This document shows positions 1 through 9,173 of a DNA stretch of 64,000 nt, piece after piece. The notes beneath the pieces were generated by a model. The model was not told the origin of the DNA and made no database searches. It saw nothing but the letters and a program-made list of their open reading frames with translations. This DNA comes from SIG78 sp045587205. GTDB lineage: Bacteria > Verrucomicrobiota > Lentisphaeria > Victivallales > Victivallaceae. The position numbers were made by a program, and so were the translations under genes. The DNA is taken from contig JAZNBV010000078.1 of assembly GCA_045587205.1 (NCBI GenBank), forward strand, positions 43,696 through 107,695, in the 5' to 3' direction. Positions within the stretch are counted from its first letter, which is position 1, and every line of letters starts with the position of its first letter.

Positions 1-712
1 ATCGCGCCGGATGATTCATAATCAGTTCCAGATATTCCAGACGGGAGTGTTTGAGTTTCAGCGTGACCGCCAGTGAGATTACCGCTGTAAAAAAAGCCCC
101 CAGTATTATATCAAACTTCAGCGCTGCAAACGCAAAGAGCACCGTTGCCGCAGCCATTGCCAGATAAATCGGTATTTTGTGGAAATAGTAGTGTTTGAGC
201 CGCAGATATCCAAATGCGGTCAACAAAAGCAGCATCATAGATATTGCAGTTATCTTGCTGAACAAATCAAATTCTCCGGCAAAAAGCGGTGAAATCACTG
301 TTATGACAAAAACGCCGCAGGAACAGCCCAGAAGGCGTTCCAGCTGCAATGCAGAAGTGGTTTTTTCCGCCCGGTAAAGCCGCATTGTTATCAGGTAGTA
401 GAGTGCGCCCAGTATCGGCAGCATACAAAGCAGCATCAGCATCGGATTGGCAGTGAGTTCAAATGACAGCAGAAAAATGTTCAGCAATATGCCCGCTGTA
501 CATAAAATTCTGCCGTATTTCCGGTAATTCAGGATGATTCCGGTTCCGGCTGTTATCAGCAGGGTTGCTGCACAGGCTGCAGCTGTTGTGAAAAATGTCC
601 CCGTCAGTGGATTGACTGCGTGTACGCCCAGCAATACCAATGGTGACATCACCAGCACTATTCCCTGAAGAAAATATTGAAACGATATAGTGGCTGCCCG
701 GTTGTTTTTCAT
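1..712 (-). CDS. Partial multi-pass membrane protein, TrkH-like K+ transporter N-terminus
   Basis: An open frame starts at ATG 712 on the minus strand and runs off the left edge (237 codons seen, no stop). It encodes about seven or eight hydrophobic helices joined by short charged loops. The last visible residues, around LELIMNHPAR, resemble the 'hPaRlL' start of the first pore helix of TrkH/KtrB potassium transporters, where some bacteria carry an extra N-terminal membrane domain. The strong ribosome site usual for nearby genes is missing. It is divergent from the MFS gene. Membrane protein is certain; TrkH identity is inference from a short tail and would need the cut C-terminus. Confidence 0.55.
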   Translation of the reverse strand, partial: MKNNRAATISFQYFLQGIVLVMSPLVLLGVHAVNPLTGTFFTTAAACAATLLITAGTGIILNYRKYGRILCTAGILLNIFLLSFELTANPMLMLLCMLPILGALYYLITMRLYRAEKTTSALQLERLLGCSCGVFVITVISPLFAGEFDLFSKITAISMMLLLLTAFGYLRLKHYYFHKIPIYLAMAAATVLFAFAALKFDIILGAFFTAVISLAVTLKLKHSRLEYLELIMNHPAR

Positions 713-791
713 AAAAAATCATCTGTATTAAAAATATCTGATTGCTGTATGTTAAAAAGACCATATTGTGTTGTTTTTGTTGTAAAAATAC

Positions 792-820
792 TTGAAAAAT
801 AATTACGGGTATGTTATATT
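792..820 (+). promoter_or_regulatory. Sigma-70-type promoter of the MFS gene
   Basis: TTGAAA (792-797), a 17-base spacer and TATATT (815-820) lie 39 bases before the ATG at 859. The region 713-858 separates two divergent genes and is AT-rich. An AAAGGAG ribosome site precedes the ATG. Confidence 0.55.
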
Positions 821-858
821 GACGGAGATGGTGATCGGATCAAAGGAGCAAGTTATTT

Positions 859-2793
859 ATGGATTTCTGGCGTGAAGAACGCTATGCTGTTTCCGGTATG
901 AAGTACAGCCGGCTGCGGCTGCTGGCGGTATTTCTTATTGTAGGGGTGGGTTTTTTCACTTATTCATTGTGTATATCGGTCGTCCCGCGTATTGTGCCTT
1001 TGAAACTCAAAGAACTGGGTGTGAGTTCCACTCTGCTGGTCTTTATAATGGCTACACTGGGGCAGATACTCAATATGACAGTCTGCCAGTGGGTAAGTTT
1101 CAAAAGCGACCGTTACCGTTCCAAACGCTGGGGCAGACGCGTGCCGTTTATTCTTTTTACTTTGCCGATGCTCTGTGCAAGCTGGCTGATCCTTGCGCTT
1201 TACAGCGAAGAAACCGCCCTGCTGCGTAAAATTGTTGAACCGCTTTCCAGAATGTCGGAATCAACTCTGGCGATACTGGTGCTGGCGATCGGGGTGGTAT
1301 GCTTCAAATTCTTTTATATGTTTGTGGGATCGATTTTTCACTACATTTACAACGATGTGATCCCGCCGCAGTTTTTCACCCGGTTTATGGGGATAACCAG
1401 GATCATCAGCGCGGCGGTGGCGGCGGGGTTCAATTTCTTTATTTTTGAACACGCAATCACGCATTTCCGGGAGATATTGCTTGGTACGGCAATCGTCTAT
1501 GCTCTGGGGATGGGGTTTATGTGTTTTGCCCTCAAGGAACCGCGTTTCCCGGAACCTGATGAAAAAGAGAAACGCGCCGGGAAAGGCGTGTTTGCCATTA
1601 AAACTTTTGCTGCGGAAAGTTTTTCGCACCCGATCTACTGGTATGAATTTTTGAGTGTTGCCGCCAGCGGCAGCATTGGTACGGCAAGTATTTTTGTGGT
1701 GTTTTACCAGCAGTCGATGGGATTGAGTCTGGCGGATATCGGCAGGATGCAAGGTATCAGCGGGATTTTTTCCACGGGAATGGCGTTTGTGATTGCTTCG
1801 CTGGGGGCGGCGCTTATCGACAGGTGGCACCCGGTGCGGGTTTCTATGCTGCTGATGCCGTTTTCGCTGCTGTCCTATTTGTTTAATTGCAAATGGATCT
1901 TTTTCACGCCGTCGGCAAATGTATTCTGGTGGGTGAGTCTGATATTGGCAATTGTCAGTTTTATGCCCTCTTTCCGCGGCATAGCAGGTATGCCGGCGTT
2001 GATGAGTCTGCTGCCCAAATCGCGTTTCGGACAATTCTGTTCGGCGCGTTCTCTGGCGGGGAGTCTTTCGGGGCTGCTGTTCGGGTTGCTGCTGGGGGGA
2101 TTGATCGATCTGCTCAAGATAAAATTCAATATGGGTGATTATGCGTACCGGTTTATTTTTGTCTGGCAGGCGTTTTTCTTTCTGATCGTTATATTTGCCA
2201 ATGTGCAGGTGTACCGCTGGTATCTGCGTCTGGGAGGTTTTTCCGGCTATTGCGCTCCGGCATCGTGGGCGGAAAACGGATACGAAAAAATGGAAACCAG
2301 CAGCTTTGTGCCTTCTGACCCGCGGCTGGTGCGGATTGCAATGTACGGAATGGATCTTATTTTTACGGCTAATGTACTGTTCAGTATTTTCTGGAGTTTT
2401 TACGCCGGAATAAAGGGTGCGGCAGATGAGTCAAAATTATATATGATCCTGACTTTGCCGGCAGCGCTGCTGCTGTGGTTGATCTATTGGCCCATACGCT
2501 GTAAAATAACCGGTGCGCTGAAAAAACACCGTTCCGATCCGTCAGTACGGCTGGTGCATCACGGGCTGCTTATGGTAATTGTACTTATGCGGCTTTTGTT
2601 CACCGTGGCGTGGAGCGTTGAATCATATCTGGCGATCACTCCGGAAAGCGGCGGTATCGCCGCCAAAATGAATACTTATGAAATGGGCGTGGATGTGATT
2701 TTCCTGCTGCTTTTGTATCTGGTGATCAAACTTGAGTGTTATCCCGTCAGGCAGGAGATAACTCCGGCAGAAACAGCTGAAAATATGCAGTAA
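859..2793 (+). CDS. MFS transporter, sugar/cation symporter type
   Basis: A 644-residue inner-membrane protein with at least twelve hydrophobic helices. After helix 2 it carries the MFS loop signature as SDRYRSKRWGRRVPFI (about residues 82-97), a form typical of the sucrose/GPH-like branch. Length exceeds the usual 400-500 residues because of a long central loop (about 225-255) and further helices near the C-terminus. An AAAGGAG site lies before the ATG and a good promoter is upstream. It is monocistronic, ending just before the convergent kinase-like gene. The substrate cannot be read from sequence; a sugar or glycoside is plausible given uxaC elsewhere in the window. Confidence 0.8.
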   Translation: MDFWREERYAVSGMKYSRLRLLAVFLIVGVGFFTYSLCISVVPRIVPLKLKELGVSSTLLVFIMATLGQILNMTVCQWVSFKSDRYRSKRWGRRVPFILFTLPMLCASWLILALYSEETALLRKIVEPLSRMSESTLAILVLAIGVVCFKFFYMFVGSIFHYIYNDVIPPQFFTRFMGITRIISAAVAAGFNFFIFEHAITHFREILLGTAIVYALGMGFMCFALKEPRFPEPDEKEKRAGKGVFAIKTFAAESFSHPIYWYEFLSVAASGSIGTASIFVVFYQQSMGLSLADIGRMQGISGIFSTGMAFVIASLGAALIDRWHPVRVSMLLMPFSLLSYLFNCKWIFFTPSANVFWWVSLILAIVSFMPSFRGIAGMPALMSLLPKSRFGQFCSARSLAGSLSGLLFGLLLGGLIDLLKIKFNMGDYAYRFIFVWQAFFFLIVIFANVQVYRWYLRLGGFSGYCAPASWAENGYEKMETSSFVPSDPRLVRIAMYGMDLIFTANVLFSIFWSFYAGIKGAADESKLYMILTLPAALLLWLIYWPIRCKITGALKKHRSDPSVRLVHHGLLMVIVLMRLLFTVAWSVESYLAITPESGGIAAKMNTYEMGVDVIFLLLLYLVIKLECYPVRQEITPAETAENMQ

Positions 2794-2854
2794 AAAAGGG
2801 CGCTGCAACTTATCAGTTTATTGCACAGTCCATTGAATTATGCAGAAATGATTT

Positions 2855-3856
2855 TTACAGCATCTCTTCCAGACGCTTTTCCAGAGCATTGACTACTGTG
2901 CTGTAACGCGGCCGCATCGACGGCGTGTTGGAAAGCATTGCGTGAATGACTTCAGCAATTTCTGCAGACGCCGCCGGATTGCGCTTTATGACAGTGCAAT
3001 CCGGTGTGTTGCGGTGCAGTTCCAGCAGCGTGGTGGTTGAGGTTACTGATCCGTACGGATATCTGCCGGTCAGCAGTTCATAGAGGACTATTCCGAAACT
3101 GAATATATCATCATCAACAGACGGTGTACCGCCGGTGAGGATTTCCGAGCTGAAATAGCGCCAGTTGTCAAAGCGTTTCAAGCGCGACTGATCGTCAGCA
3201 AAGTCAATATATTCATCGGTTCGGCGGAAATTGGTCAGATAGCCCATCCATTCCAGATTTATCATTATATTTCCGGGGCATATATCGTAATGTCCGAAGC
3301 CAAGTTCTTCAGCCTTCATAAGTGCCGCCGCCACCCGGTTCATCAGCAGCAGAGTCTGCCGGGTAGTCAATCCGTCATCGGCAGGAAGTTTGATTATATC
3401 CGCCAGAGTACCGCGTTCCATCCAGGGCATTACGCAAAAGGCGTAGTTGTTCCACACGCCGCCGTTCAAGATCGGCATAACTCCGGGGTGATCGATTACA
3501 TTCAATGTGCGTGCATTATCCAGCAGCCGCACTCCTCCGAGCGTTTCGGAGGCAGCTTTACTGATTTTCAGGGCTACATCCCGGTTCAGCACCGGGTCAA
3601 AGGCTTTTGCCACATAATTATCCAGCGCCCCCGTGCAGAATTCTTCGATCCAGAGATCGGCAAAAAACTGCGGCACGATCAGGTGCTGATGACACTCCGG
3701 ACAGATGGTTTTGGTCAATGGCGGGATATTGCCCACATCAAGTTTGACTCCGCAATGACGGCAGAATATTTTAAACACCAGCGCGTTGCCGTCCGCATCT
3801 TTGACCGGCGGCACGGATCCGGCAAAAAACTGCAGCTGCTCCAGATTCATAGCCAT
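2855..3856 (-). CDS. Zinc-ribbon protein kinase-like protein, probably a pseudokinase
   Basis: 333 residues. The start ATG at 3856 is chosen because AAGGAGT lies ten bases before it. Residues 30-60 carry two CxxC pairs (C32/C35 and C52/C55), a zinc ribbon. Residues 70-333 follow the bacterial Ser/Thr kinase fold: VALK with Lys97, catalytic-loop-like HYDICPGNIMIN (189-200) and the FSFGIVLYELLTG helix. Key positions are altered: HRD is HYD, DFG is NFR (Asn209), the glycine-rich loop is absent and the helix-C Glu is not evident. It lies 20 bp downstream of the WalJ-like gene, probably cotranscribed. A scaffold or sensing role seems likelier than catalysis; no activity is shown. Confidence 0.75.
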   Translation of the reverse strand: MAMNLEQLQFFAGSVPPVKDADGNALVFKIFCRHCGVKLDVGNIPPLTKTICPECHQHLIVPQFFADLWIEEFCTGALDNYVAKAFDPVLNRDVALKISKAASETLGGVRLLDNARTLNVIDHPGVMPILNGGVWNNYAFCVMPWMERGTLADIIKLPADDGLTTRQTLLLMNRVAAALMKAEELGFGHYDICPGNIMINLEWMGYLTNFRRTDEYIDFADDQSRLKRFDNWRYFSSEILTGGTPSVDDDIFSFGIVLYELLTGRYPYGSVTSTTTLLELHRNTPDCTVIKRNPAASAEIAEVIHAMLSNTPSMRPRYSTVVNALEKRLEEML

Positions 3857-3876
3857 AAAGATCAGACTCCTTTTTT

Positions 3877-4695
3877 TCAGCGCGCATAGCACCCGGTATC
3901 GGGAGACTCCTGCGAAAGCATCCGCCAGACTACATCCCGGCGGTCAAGCGCGCAAAGTTGCGAATCGATTATACTGCCCAGCAGCTCCCGGTTATTGCAC
4001 TCGCCGCTGATATGCGCCAGCAGCAGTGAACGGGTGCGCGGCCCCAGCAACTCACTCAACGCTCCGGCGGCGGTTTTATTGTCCAGATGTCCGGAGCGGC
4101 CCATAATCCGGTGTTTGAGTGAATTTTTACGGTCGGATTCCAGAAGCATTTTCAGGTCATAGTTTGCTTCCAGAACCAGAATGTCTGCATTGTAAAGTTC
4201 TTTAACGATATTTTTCTGCATACAGCCCAGGTCGGTAGCAAAGGCTATCCGGCACTCGCTGATGGTGAAACTGAACCCCACCGGATCCAGGGCGTCGTGC
4301 GGCACACTGAAAGGCATAACCGAAACTCCCGGCAGTTCAAAACTGCTGCCTGAAATGAACTCCACAACTTTCTGCGGCAGTTGATTGCGGCTGTAAAGAT
4401 AACCGGCAGTCTGGCTGGAGATATAAGCGGGTATATCAAATTCATCGGCAAAGACCCGGCAGCCTTTGACGTGGTCGCTGTGTTCGTGCGATATAAGCAC
4501 TGCCCGGATCGATTCCGGGGCGATGTCACACTTATTCATCCGTGCGCAAAGCTCTTTGCGCGAAAATCCGGCATCGACCAGATAGTTGGCGCCGGGACAG
4601 TGCAGCACAAATGCATTGCCCGAAGAGCCGCTGCCAAGGGCGGTTATTCCAACAGATCCGCAAAGCGGCAAAGATGTTGACAGTGGAGGGGGCAC
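3877..4695 (-). CDS. MBL-fold metallo-hydrolase, WalJ/YycJ-like
   Basis: 272 residues from GTG 4695, chosen because AGAGGA lies nine bases upstream and the family's opening motif (LGSGSSGNAFVL) then begins near residue 17; a longer ATG frame has no such support. HEHSDH (metal site), a VPHDA strand, FATDLG and GRSGHLDN are the beta-lactamase-fold motifs I-IV in order. The family contains YycJ/WalJ, a cytoplasmic dsDNA exonuclease-like hydrolase linked to cell-wall signalling and DNA repair. The gene is divergent from rpoN and followed closely by the kinase-like gene. Confidence 0.85.
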   Translation of the reverse strand: MPPPLSTSLPLCGSVGITALGSGSSGNAFVLHCPGANYLVDAGFSRKELCARMNKCDIAPESIRAVLISHEHSDHVKGCRVFADEFDIPAYISSQTAGYLYSRNQLPQKVVEFISGSSFELPGVSVMPFSVPHDALDPVGFSFTISECRIAFATDLGCMQKNIVKELYNADILVLEANYDLKMLLESDRKNSLKHRIMGRSGHLDNKTAAGALSELLGPRTRSLLLAHISGECNNRELLGSIIDSQLCALDRRDVVWRMLSQESPDTGCYAR

Positions 4696-4811
4696 AATAA
4701 AAAATCCTCTTTTTTTTAAAAAAAACTTGCAAATATCATATTGCAATTTAAATTCTCTTTGCAATAAATCAAATCTTTGAATGAAAAAATCCGTTTTTTT
4801 TATTGAATTTT

Positions 4812-6263
4812 ATGGAAAACAGTCAGGCATTGTTTCAAACTCAACAGCAGACCCAGCAGTTGACCCCCGTGCAGCTGCAGGGGCTCAATCTGCTTGCCGC
4901 GCCTTTGCACGAATTGGAAAATGTGCTTGCCGGTGAGTTGGCAAACAACCCGCTGCTGGAAGCTGTACTGCCCAACCGCGAAGAACTTGCCGGTGATCCG
5001 ATTGAAGAAACTGCCGCCGCCGGCAACGAACTTGACCGCAGTGAGTTCGAGGGGGCCAATGAGGAGTTTCCGCTGCTGGACTCTTTCAGTGAAGCGTGGA
5101 GCGATTCTGCTGATATTGCCGGAAGTGCAGAGTATGACAATACTGACTCGCGGCAGAAAAAAATCGATTACAGATTCAATTCGCTTACTGTACAGGAGTC
5201 ATTGACGGATAAACTTTTTGAGCAGCTGAACTTCTGTACTCTGTCGCCGGAAGAGTATTCCGCTGCGGAACTGGTGATCGGCTCGCTTGATGAAAAGGGT
5301 TTTTTAACGACACATCTTGCTGATCTGGCAATGAGCGGCAATTTCAGTATGCAGACAATGGAAAAAGCACTTCAATGCGTACAGGGATTTGATCCGCCCG
5401 GGGTGGGGGCACGCTCGGTGGTGGAATCATTGATGATCCAGTTGAAACGCCGCAATTACCCGGATAAACGCATTTACGATTTGCTGAAAAATCATCAGGA
5501 TGAGCTGGAACGCAACAAACTGCCGCAAATTGCCAAAAGTATGAAAGTATCGCTGAATGAACTTTATGCAATGCTGGATGATTTGAAAAAGCTCAATGCA
5601 GTACCCGCTGCCGGTATGAGCGGCAATACACAAAACAGCACTGTGCTGCCGGAGATGAGCATTGAGCTTGAAAACGGCGAAATAAAGGTAAGTTCACGCG
5701 GTCAGCATCTGCCCCGGCTGACTTTGGTGACAAGTTATCTTAAACTGCTTGAAGATCCGCTGACCAACGAAGAGACCCGGCAGTATCTGCGCGAAAAACT
5801 TGCCAGTGCAGAGAATCTGATCAAATCGCTTGAGCTGCGGCAGGATACCATAAGCCGGATCACCGATGTTATAGTCCGGAAACAGAGCGAATTTTTCCGG
5901 TACGGCGTGGAAAAACTTCAACCGCTTACAATGCAGGAGGTTGCTGATATACTTGAAGTTCACGAAACCACCGTCAGCCGCGCGGTCAGCGGTAAATATC
6001 TGGAGACACCGCAAGGCTTGCTGGAATACCGGTTTTTCTTTTCCGGCGGTTATAAAAATGCTGAAGGCGGGGATGTTTCCAGCCGGGTGGTCAAGGAGAA
6101 GATCCGCGAACTTATTGCCAACGAAAATCCGCGCAAGCCGCTTTCGGATGCCGCCATTGCCGCACAGCTTTCGGCTGACGGTCTGGATGTGGCGCGCCGG
6201 ACGGTGGCAAAATACCGTGAAAGTATGAACATACCGGCTACAAATCTGCGGCGCAAACATTAA
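4812..6263 (+). CDS. rpoN: RNA polymerase sigma-54 factor RpoN
   Basis: 483 residues. The N-terminus is the Q/L-rich activator-contact region (QTQQQTQQLTPVQLQGLNLL), followed by an acidic stretch (about 40-110), the core-binding domain, a helix-turn-helix (MQEVADILEVHETTVSRAVSGKYL) and, at the extreme C-terminus, the RpoN box as ARRTVAKYRE. These give full-length sigma-54, which directs polymerase to -24/-12 promoters opened by AAA+ activators. No clear ribosome site precedes ATG 4812; an in-frame TTG at 4803 is the alternative. The 4696-4811 gap is a divergent AT-rich promoter region. No enhancer-binding protein is encoded in the window. Confidence 0.97.
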   Translation: MENSQALFQTQQQTQQLTPVQLQGLNLLAAPLHELENVLAGELANNPLLEAVLPNREELAGDPIEETAAAGNELDRSEFEGANEEFPLLDSFSEAWSDSADIAGSAEYDNTDSRQKKIDYRFNSLTVQESLTDKLFEQLNFCTLSPEEYSAAELVIGSLDEKGFLTTHLADLAMSGNFSMQTMEKALQCVQGFDPPGVGARSVVESLMIQLKRRNYPDKRIYDLLKNHQDELERNKLPQIAKSMKVSLNELYAMLDDLKKLNAVPAAGMSGNTQNSTVLPEMSIELENGEIKVSSRGQHLPRLTLVTSYLKLLEDPLTNEETRQYLREKLASAENLIKSLELRQDTISRITDVIVRKQSEFFRYGVEKLQPLTMQEVADILEVHETTVSRAVSGKYLETPQGLLEYRFFFSGGYKNAEGGDVSSRVVKEKIRELIANENPRKPLSDAAIAAQLSADGLDVARRTVAKYRESMNIPATNLRRKH

Positions 6264-6310
6264 AAAATCGTACTTTTTTGTTAATGAAAGCAATAAAAAT
6301 CTTCCTGGTG

Positions 6311-6328
6311 CGTTATATTAATATAACG
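6311..6328. promoter_or_regulatory. Perfect 18-bp palindrome before the efflux operon
   Basis: CGTTATATT followed directly by AATATAACG, a perfect inverted repeat with no spacer, 26 bases before the GTG start of the tolC-like gene and just upstream of its AGGAGG. The position fits an operator or a promoter-overlapping repressor site. A/T-rich composition makes chance possible. Confidence 0.4.
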
Positions 6329-6353
6329 ATATGTGTTTAACAGGAGGTTTTTT

Positions 6354-7787
6354 GTGAATATTTTACAGTTGAAAACAGTCTGTCTGCTTTTGATAAGTTC
6401 AGGCGCATTGCTCAACGGCTGTCTGAATTATCAGCGTCCGCCGCTGGCGGTGGATCAGACCAGTTACACCAAGTTGCAGGATAATGAAAAAAAACTCCTG
6501 CCCGCTGATCTTAAAAAACTTACTCTGCAGCAGGCGCAGGAGCTGGCACTTGCCAATAATCCTGATTTTTTGAGTATCAGATTTTCTATTGATTCGGCGC
6601 GGGCGCGCTACTATCAGCAGTTTTCCGGTTACGCCCCCACGCTGAATGCCAATATGAGTATATCGCAAAAGTTCAACAAGATATACGCTGCCAGTGACCA
6701 TATTTATCCGCGTACACAAAATGACAGTTACTCCCCATCGCTTTCCGGCAGATGGCTGATTTTTGACAGTTTGAACCGTGAAATGAATATCTTGAGCGCC
6801 CGGCACGATCTGGAAAACACCCGGAGCAATGTCGATGATGCCAAACGGCTGCTGCTGCGTGCTGTGGCGTATGCTTACAACGATGTACTTTTGAGTTTCG
6901 CCCAGAAAGAGATCGTGCTTGCCCAGATCGAATACAGCCTGACGATGCTCAAAGATGCCGAACGCAAATACGATGCCGGTACCGCGCTGTTGAGTGATGT
7001 GCTCAATTTCCGGGTGTCACTGCGCAATGGACAGTTGGAACTGACCAGAATAAATTACAACATCAAAGCAAATTTGTATGTGCTTGCCGGCTATCTGGGA
7101 TTGACCGACGGCACCATTCCGGACAGTGTGAAATTTCCCGCCATTGTTATGCCGGATGATGAATATGATGTCAACATAGATATCTACATAGATCAGGCAC
7201 TTGCCAACCGCCCCGATCTCAAAGCGGCAAAAGAGCGTCTGGAGGCATTGCGTTACAGTTTTTACGGCACGCTTTCCAAGTTCGGCCCGACCGCCACGGC
7301 GGATTTTCAGCTGGGTTACGGTTACAGCCGCGGCGTTACCAATCACAGCCGCGACGACGGGCACAACTGGTCGAGCAGCGGAAATCTGGGGTACGGCTTG
7401 AATATCAGCTGGAATCTCTTCAACGGATTCGCCGATTATATGAGTGTAAAAATGGCAAAGGCGGAAGTTTCGGCTGCTGATTATATGCTTTATCAGGTCT
7501 ATTTGAGCGTGATAACCGATGTGCGTACCGCTTATGAAAATCACAAATCCAGCGTGGAACAGGCAAAACTGGCGCAGGATATCTGTGACTTGACCCGTAA
7601 AACCCGCGATCTGGTGGAAAATGAATACAACGCCGGAACCGCGCTGGTTACAAGACTCAACGAAGCCGAGCGCGATCTGGTACAGGCGCAGAACAATCTT
7701 GCCACTGCAGTGGTTAATATAGCCAATGCCAAGGCACAGCTGGATGCGGCGGTTTACGCGTTGACTCCGGCAAAAGAAGAACAATAA
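6354..7787 (+). CDS. TolC-family outer-membrane efflux lipoprotein
   Basis: 477 residues from GTG 6354, preceded by a perfect AGGAGG six bases upstream. The signal peptide ends in a lipobox, LLNGC (Cys near residue 22), so the mature protein is probably lipid-anchored. Two outer-membrane efflux (OEP) repeats follow, each opening with a helix of the LTLQQAQELALANNP type, with long alpha-helical hairpins and the conserved YNAGTALVTRLNEAERDL-like region near the end. It forms the outer-membrane channel of the tripartite pump whose adaptor and ABC components follow at 20-base gaps. Export of a macrolide, peptide or siderophore-like compound is the usual role; the substrate is unknown. Confidence 0.9.
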   Translation: MNILQLKTVCLLLISSGALLNGCLNYQRPPLAVDQTSYTKLQDNEKKLLPADLKKLTLQQAQELALANNPDFLSIRFSIDSARARYYQQFSGYAPTLNANMSISQKFNKIYAASDHIYPRTQNDSYSPSLSGRWLIFDSLNREMNILSARHDLENTRSNVDDAKRLLLRAVAYAYNDVLLSFAQKEIVLAQIEYSLTMLKDAERKYDAGTALLSDVLNFRVSLRNGQLELTRINYNIKANLYVLAGYLGLTDGTIPDSVKFPAIVMPDDEYDVNIDIYIDQALANRPDLKAAKERLEALRYSFYGTLSKFGPTATADFQLGYGYSRGVTNHSRDDGHNWSSSGNLGYGLNISWNLFNGFADYMSVKMAKAEVSAADYMLYQVYLSVITDVRTAYENHKSSVEQAKLAQDICDLTRKTRDLVENEYNAGTALVTRLNEAERDLVQAQNNLATAVVNIANAKAQLDAAVYALTPAKEEQ

Positions 7788-7806
7788 TTTTAATGAGGTT
7801 TGCTGT

Positions 7807-9153
7807 ATGAAAAAAGTTATAAAGTATGTGGTTCCGGTAATTGTGCTGGCTGCAGCGGTATTGGCAATCTGCAAGTTTTATATTGCAGGAAAAGATGTGG
7901 AGATCCCCAAGTTTGAGTTCAAATTTGATAAAGTCAGCCGCGGAGATGTCCGGCGCACCATTTCCGCAACCGGTACCGTGGAACCTGAAGAACTGATCAA
8001 TGTCGGTGCGCAGGTCAACGGTAAAATAATGTCGTTCGGCAAAGATGCTGACAATAAAAGTGTTGATTACGGTTCCAAAGTAACCAAAGGTATGATCCTT
8101 GCCCAGATCGATGATGTGACCTATAAAGCCGAACTGCAGGAAAAAGAGGCGCAGCTGGAACAGGCCAATGCGGCAATAATGTCTGCTGAAGCAGCTATCA
8201 AAGAAGCCACCGCCAACGAATTGCTGGCACGCAACAACTGGGAGCGCGCCCAGACCCTTTATAAGCAGAAATCAATGACCCGCAGCGACTATGACTCCTA
8301 TCAGGCGGCGTTTTACTCCACCGCGGCGGCATCAGCCAAAGCCAAGGCCCAGATGGCACAGGCAAATGCGCAGAAATCCATTGCCGAAGCGGCACTGGTC
8401 AAGGCGCGGCGCAATCTGGAATACTGCACGATCATATCGCCGGTGGACGGCGTGGTGATCGACCGCCGGGTGAGTGTGGGACAGACGGTGGTTTCCAATC
8501 AGACGGCATCGAGCATTTTCCTGGTGGCACGCGATTTCAGGAAAATGCAGGTGTGGGTGTCGGTCAACGAAGCCGATGTCGGCGCCATCCGCAAAGGTAT
8601 GAAGGTGATCTTTTCCTGCGATGCGTACCCCAACGAAGAATTTGAAGGTGTGGTGCACCGTTTGCGGCTCAATGCCACGCTTTCAAGCAATGTGGTGACC
8701 TACATTGTGGAAGTCAATGCCGATAACAAAGAAGGCAAACTCATACCTTATCTGACCGCCAATGTCAAGTTTGTGCGTGCCGAAAAGCTCAACAGTCTGA
8801 CCGTGCCTGCCGGAGCATTGCGCCTGGTGATGCCTGAAAATATGCAAAGCGCCCCCGCTCCGGAAACCGGACGGCGTGAAGGCATACTGTGGATACCTGA
8901 TAACGGCAAAGCCCGCCCGGTCAAGGTGAAAATCAGTTTGAGCAATAACATTGTCTGTGCTGTGGAAAGCGGTGAAATAAAAGAAAACGACAAGATCATA
9001 ACCGGTATTCAGCAAGCAGCTCCGCGCGGCACAAAAATGAGTGATAACACCACCAAAAATCCCTTTATGCCCAATATGCCCAAACGGCGCGCCCGCGGCA
9101 GTGCCGGTCAGCGCGAACGGGCGGCGCAGCGCTCCGGACAGGACGGCAGATAA
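7807..9153 (+). CDS. Periplasmic adaptor subunit, MacA/HlyD-like
   Basis: 448 residues: an N-terminal membrane anchor (about 5-24), a biotinyl-lipoyl half-motif (ISATGTVEPEELINVGAQVNGKI), a long coiled-coil hairpin rich in Ala/Glu/Lys (about 115-205), then a second half-motif (TIISPVDGVVIDRRVSVGQTV), a beta-barrel and a membrane-proximal domain, as in MacA. The C-terminal tail is basic (KRRARG). It links the MacB-like transporter to the TolC-like channel. Start ATG 7807 follows TGAGG. The three neighbours lie in the same operon with short gaps. Confidence 0.9.
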   Translation: MKKVIKYVVPVIVLAAAVLAICKFYIAGKDVEIPKFEFKFDKVSRGDVRRTISATGTVEPEELINVGAQVNGKIMSFGKDADNKSVDYGSKVTKGMILAQIDDVTYKAELQEKEAQLEQANAAIMSAEAAIKEATANELLARNNWERAQTLYKQKSMTRSDYDSYQAAFYSTAAASAKAKAQMAQANAQKSIAEAALVKARRNLEYCTIISPVDGVVIDRRVSVGQTVVSNQTASSIFLVARDFRKMQVWVSVNEADVGAIRKGMKVIFSCDAYPNEEFEGVVHRLRLNATLSSNVVTYIVEVNADNKEGKLIPYLTANVKFVRAEKLNSLTVPAGALRLVMPENMQSAPAPETGRREGILWIPDNGKARPVKVKISLSNNIVCAVESGEIKENDKIITGIQQAAPRGTKMSDNTTKNPFMPNMPKRRARGSAGQRERAAQRSGQDGR

Positions 9154-9173
9154 ATAAAACGGGGTTTGGCACT

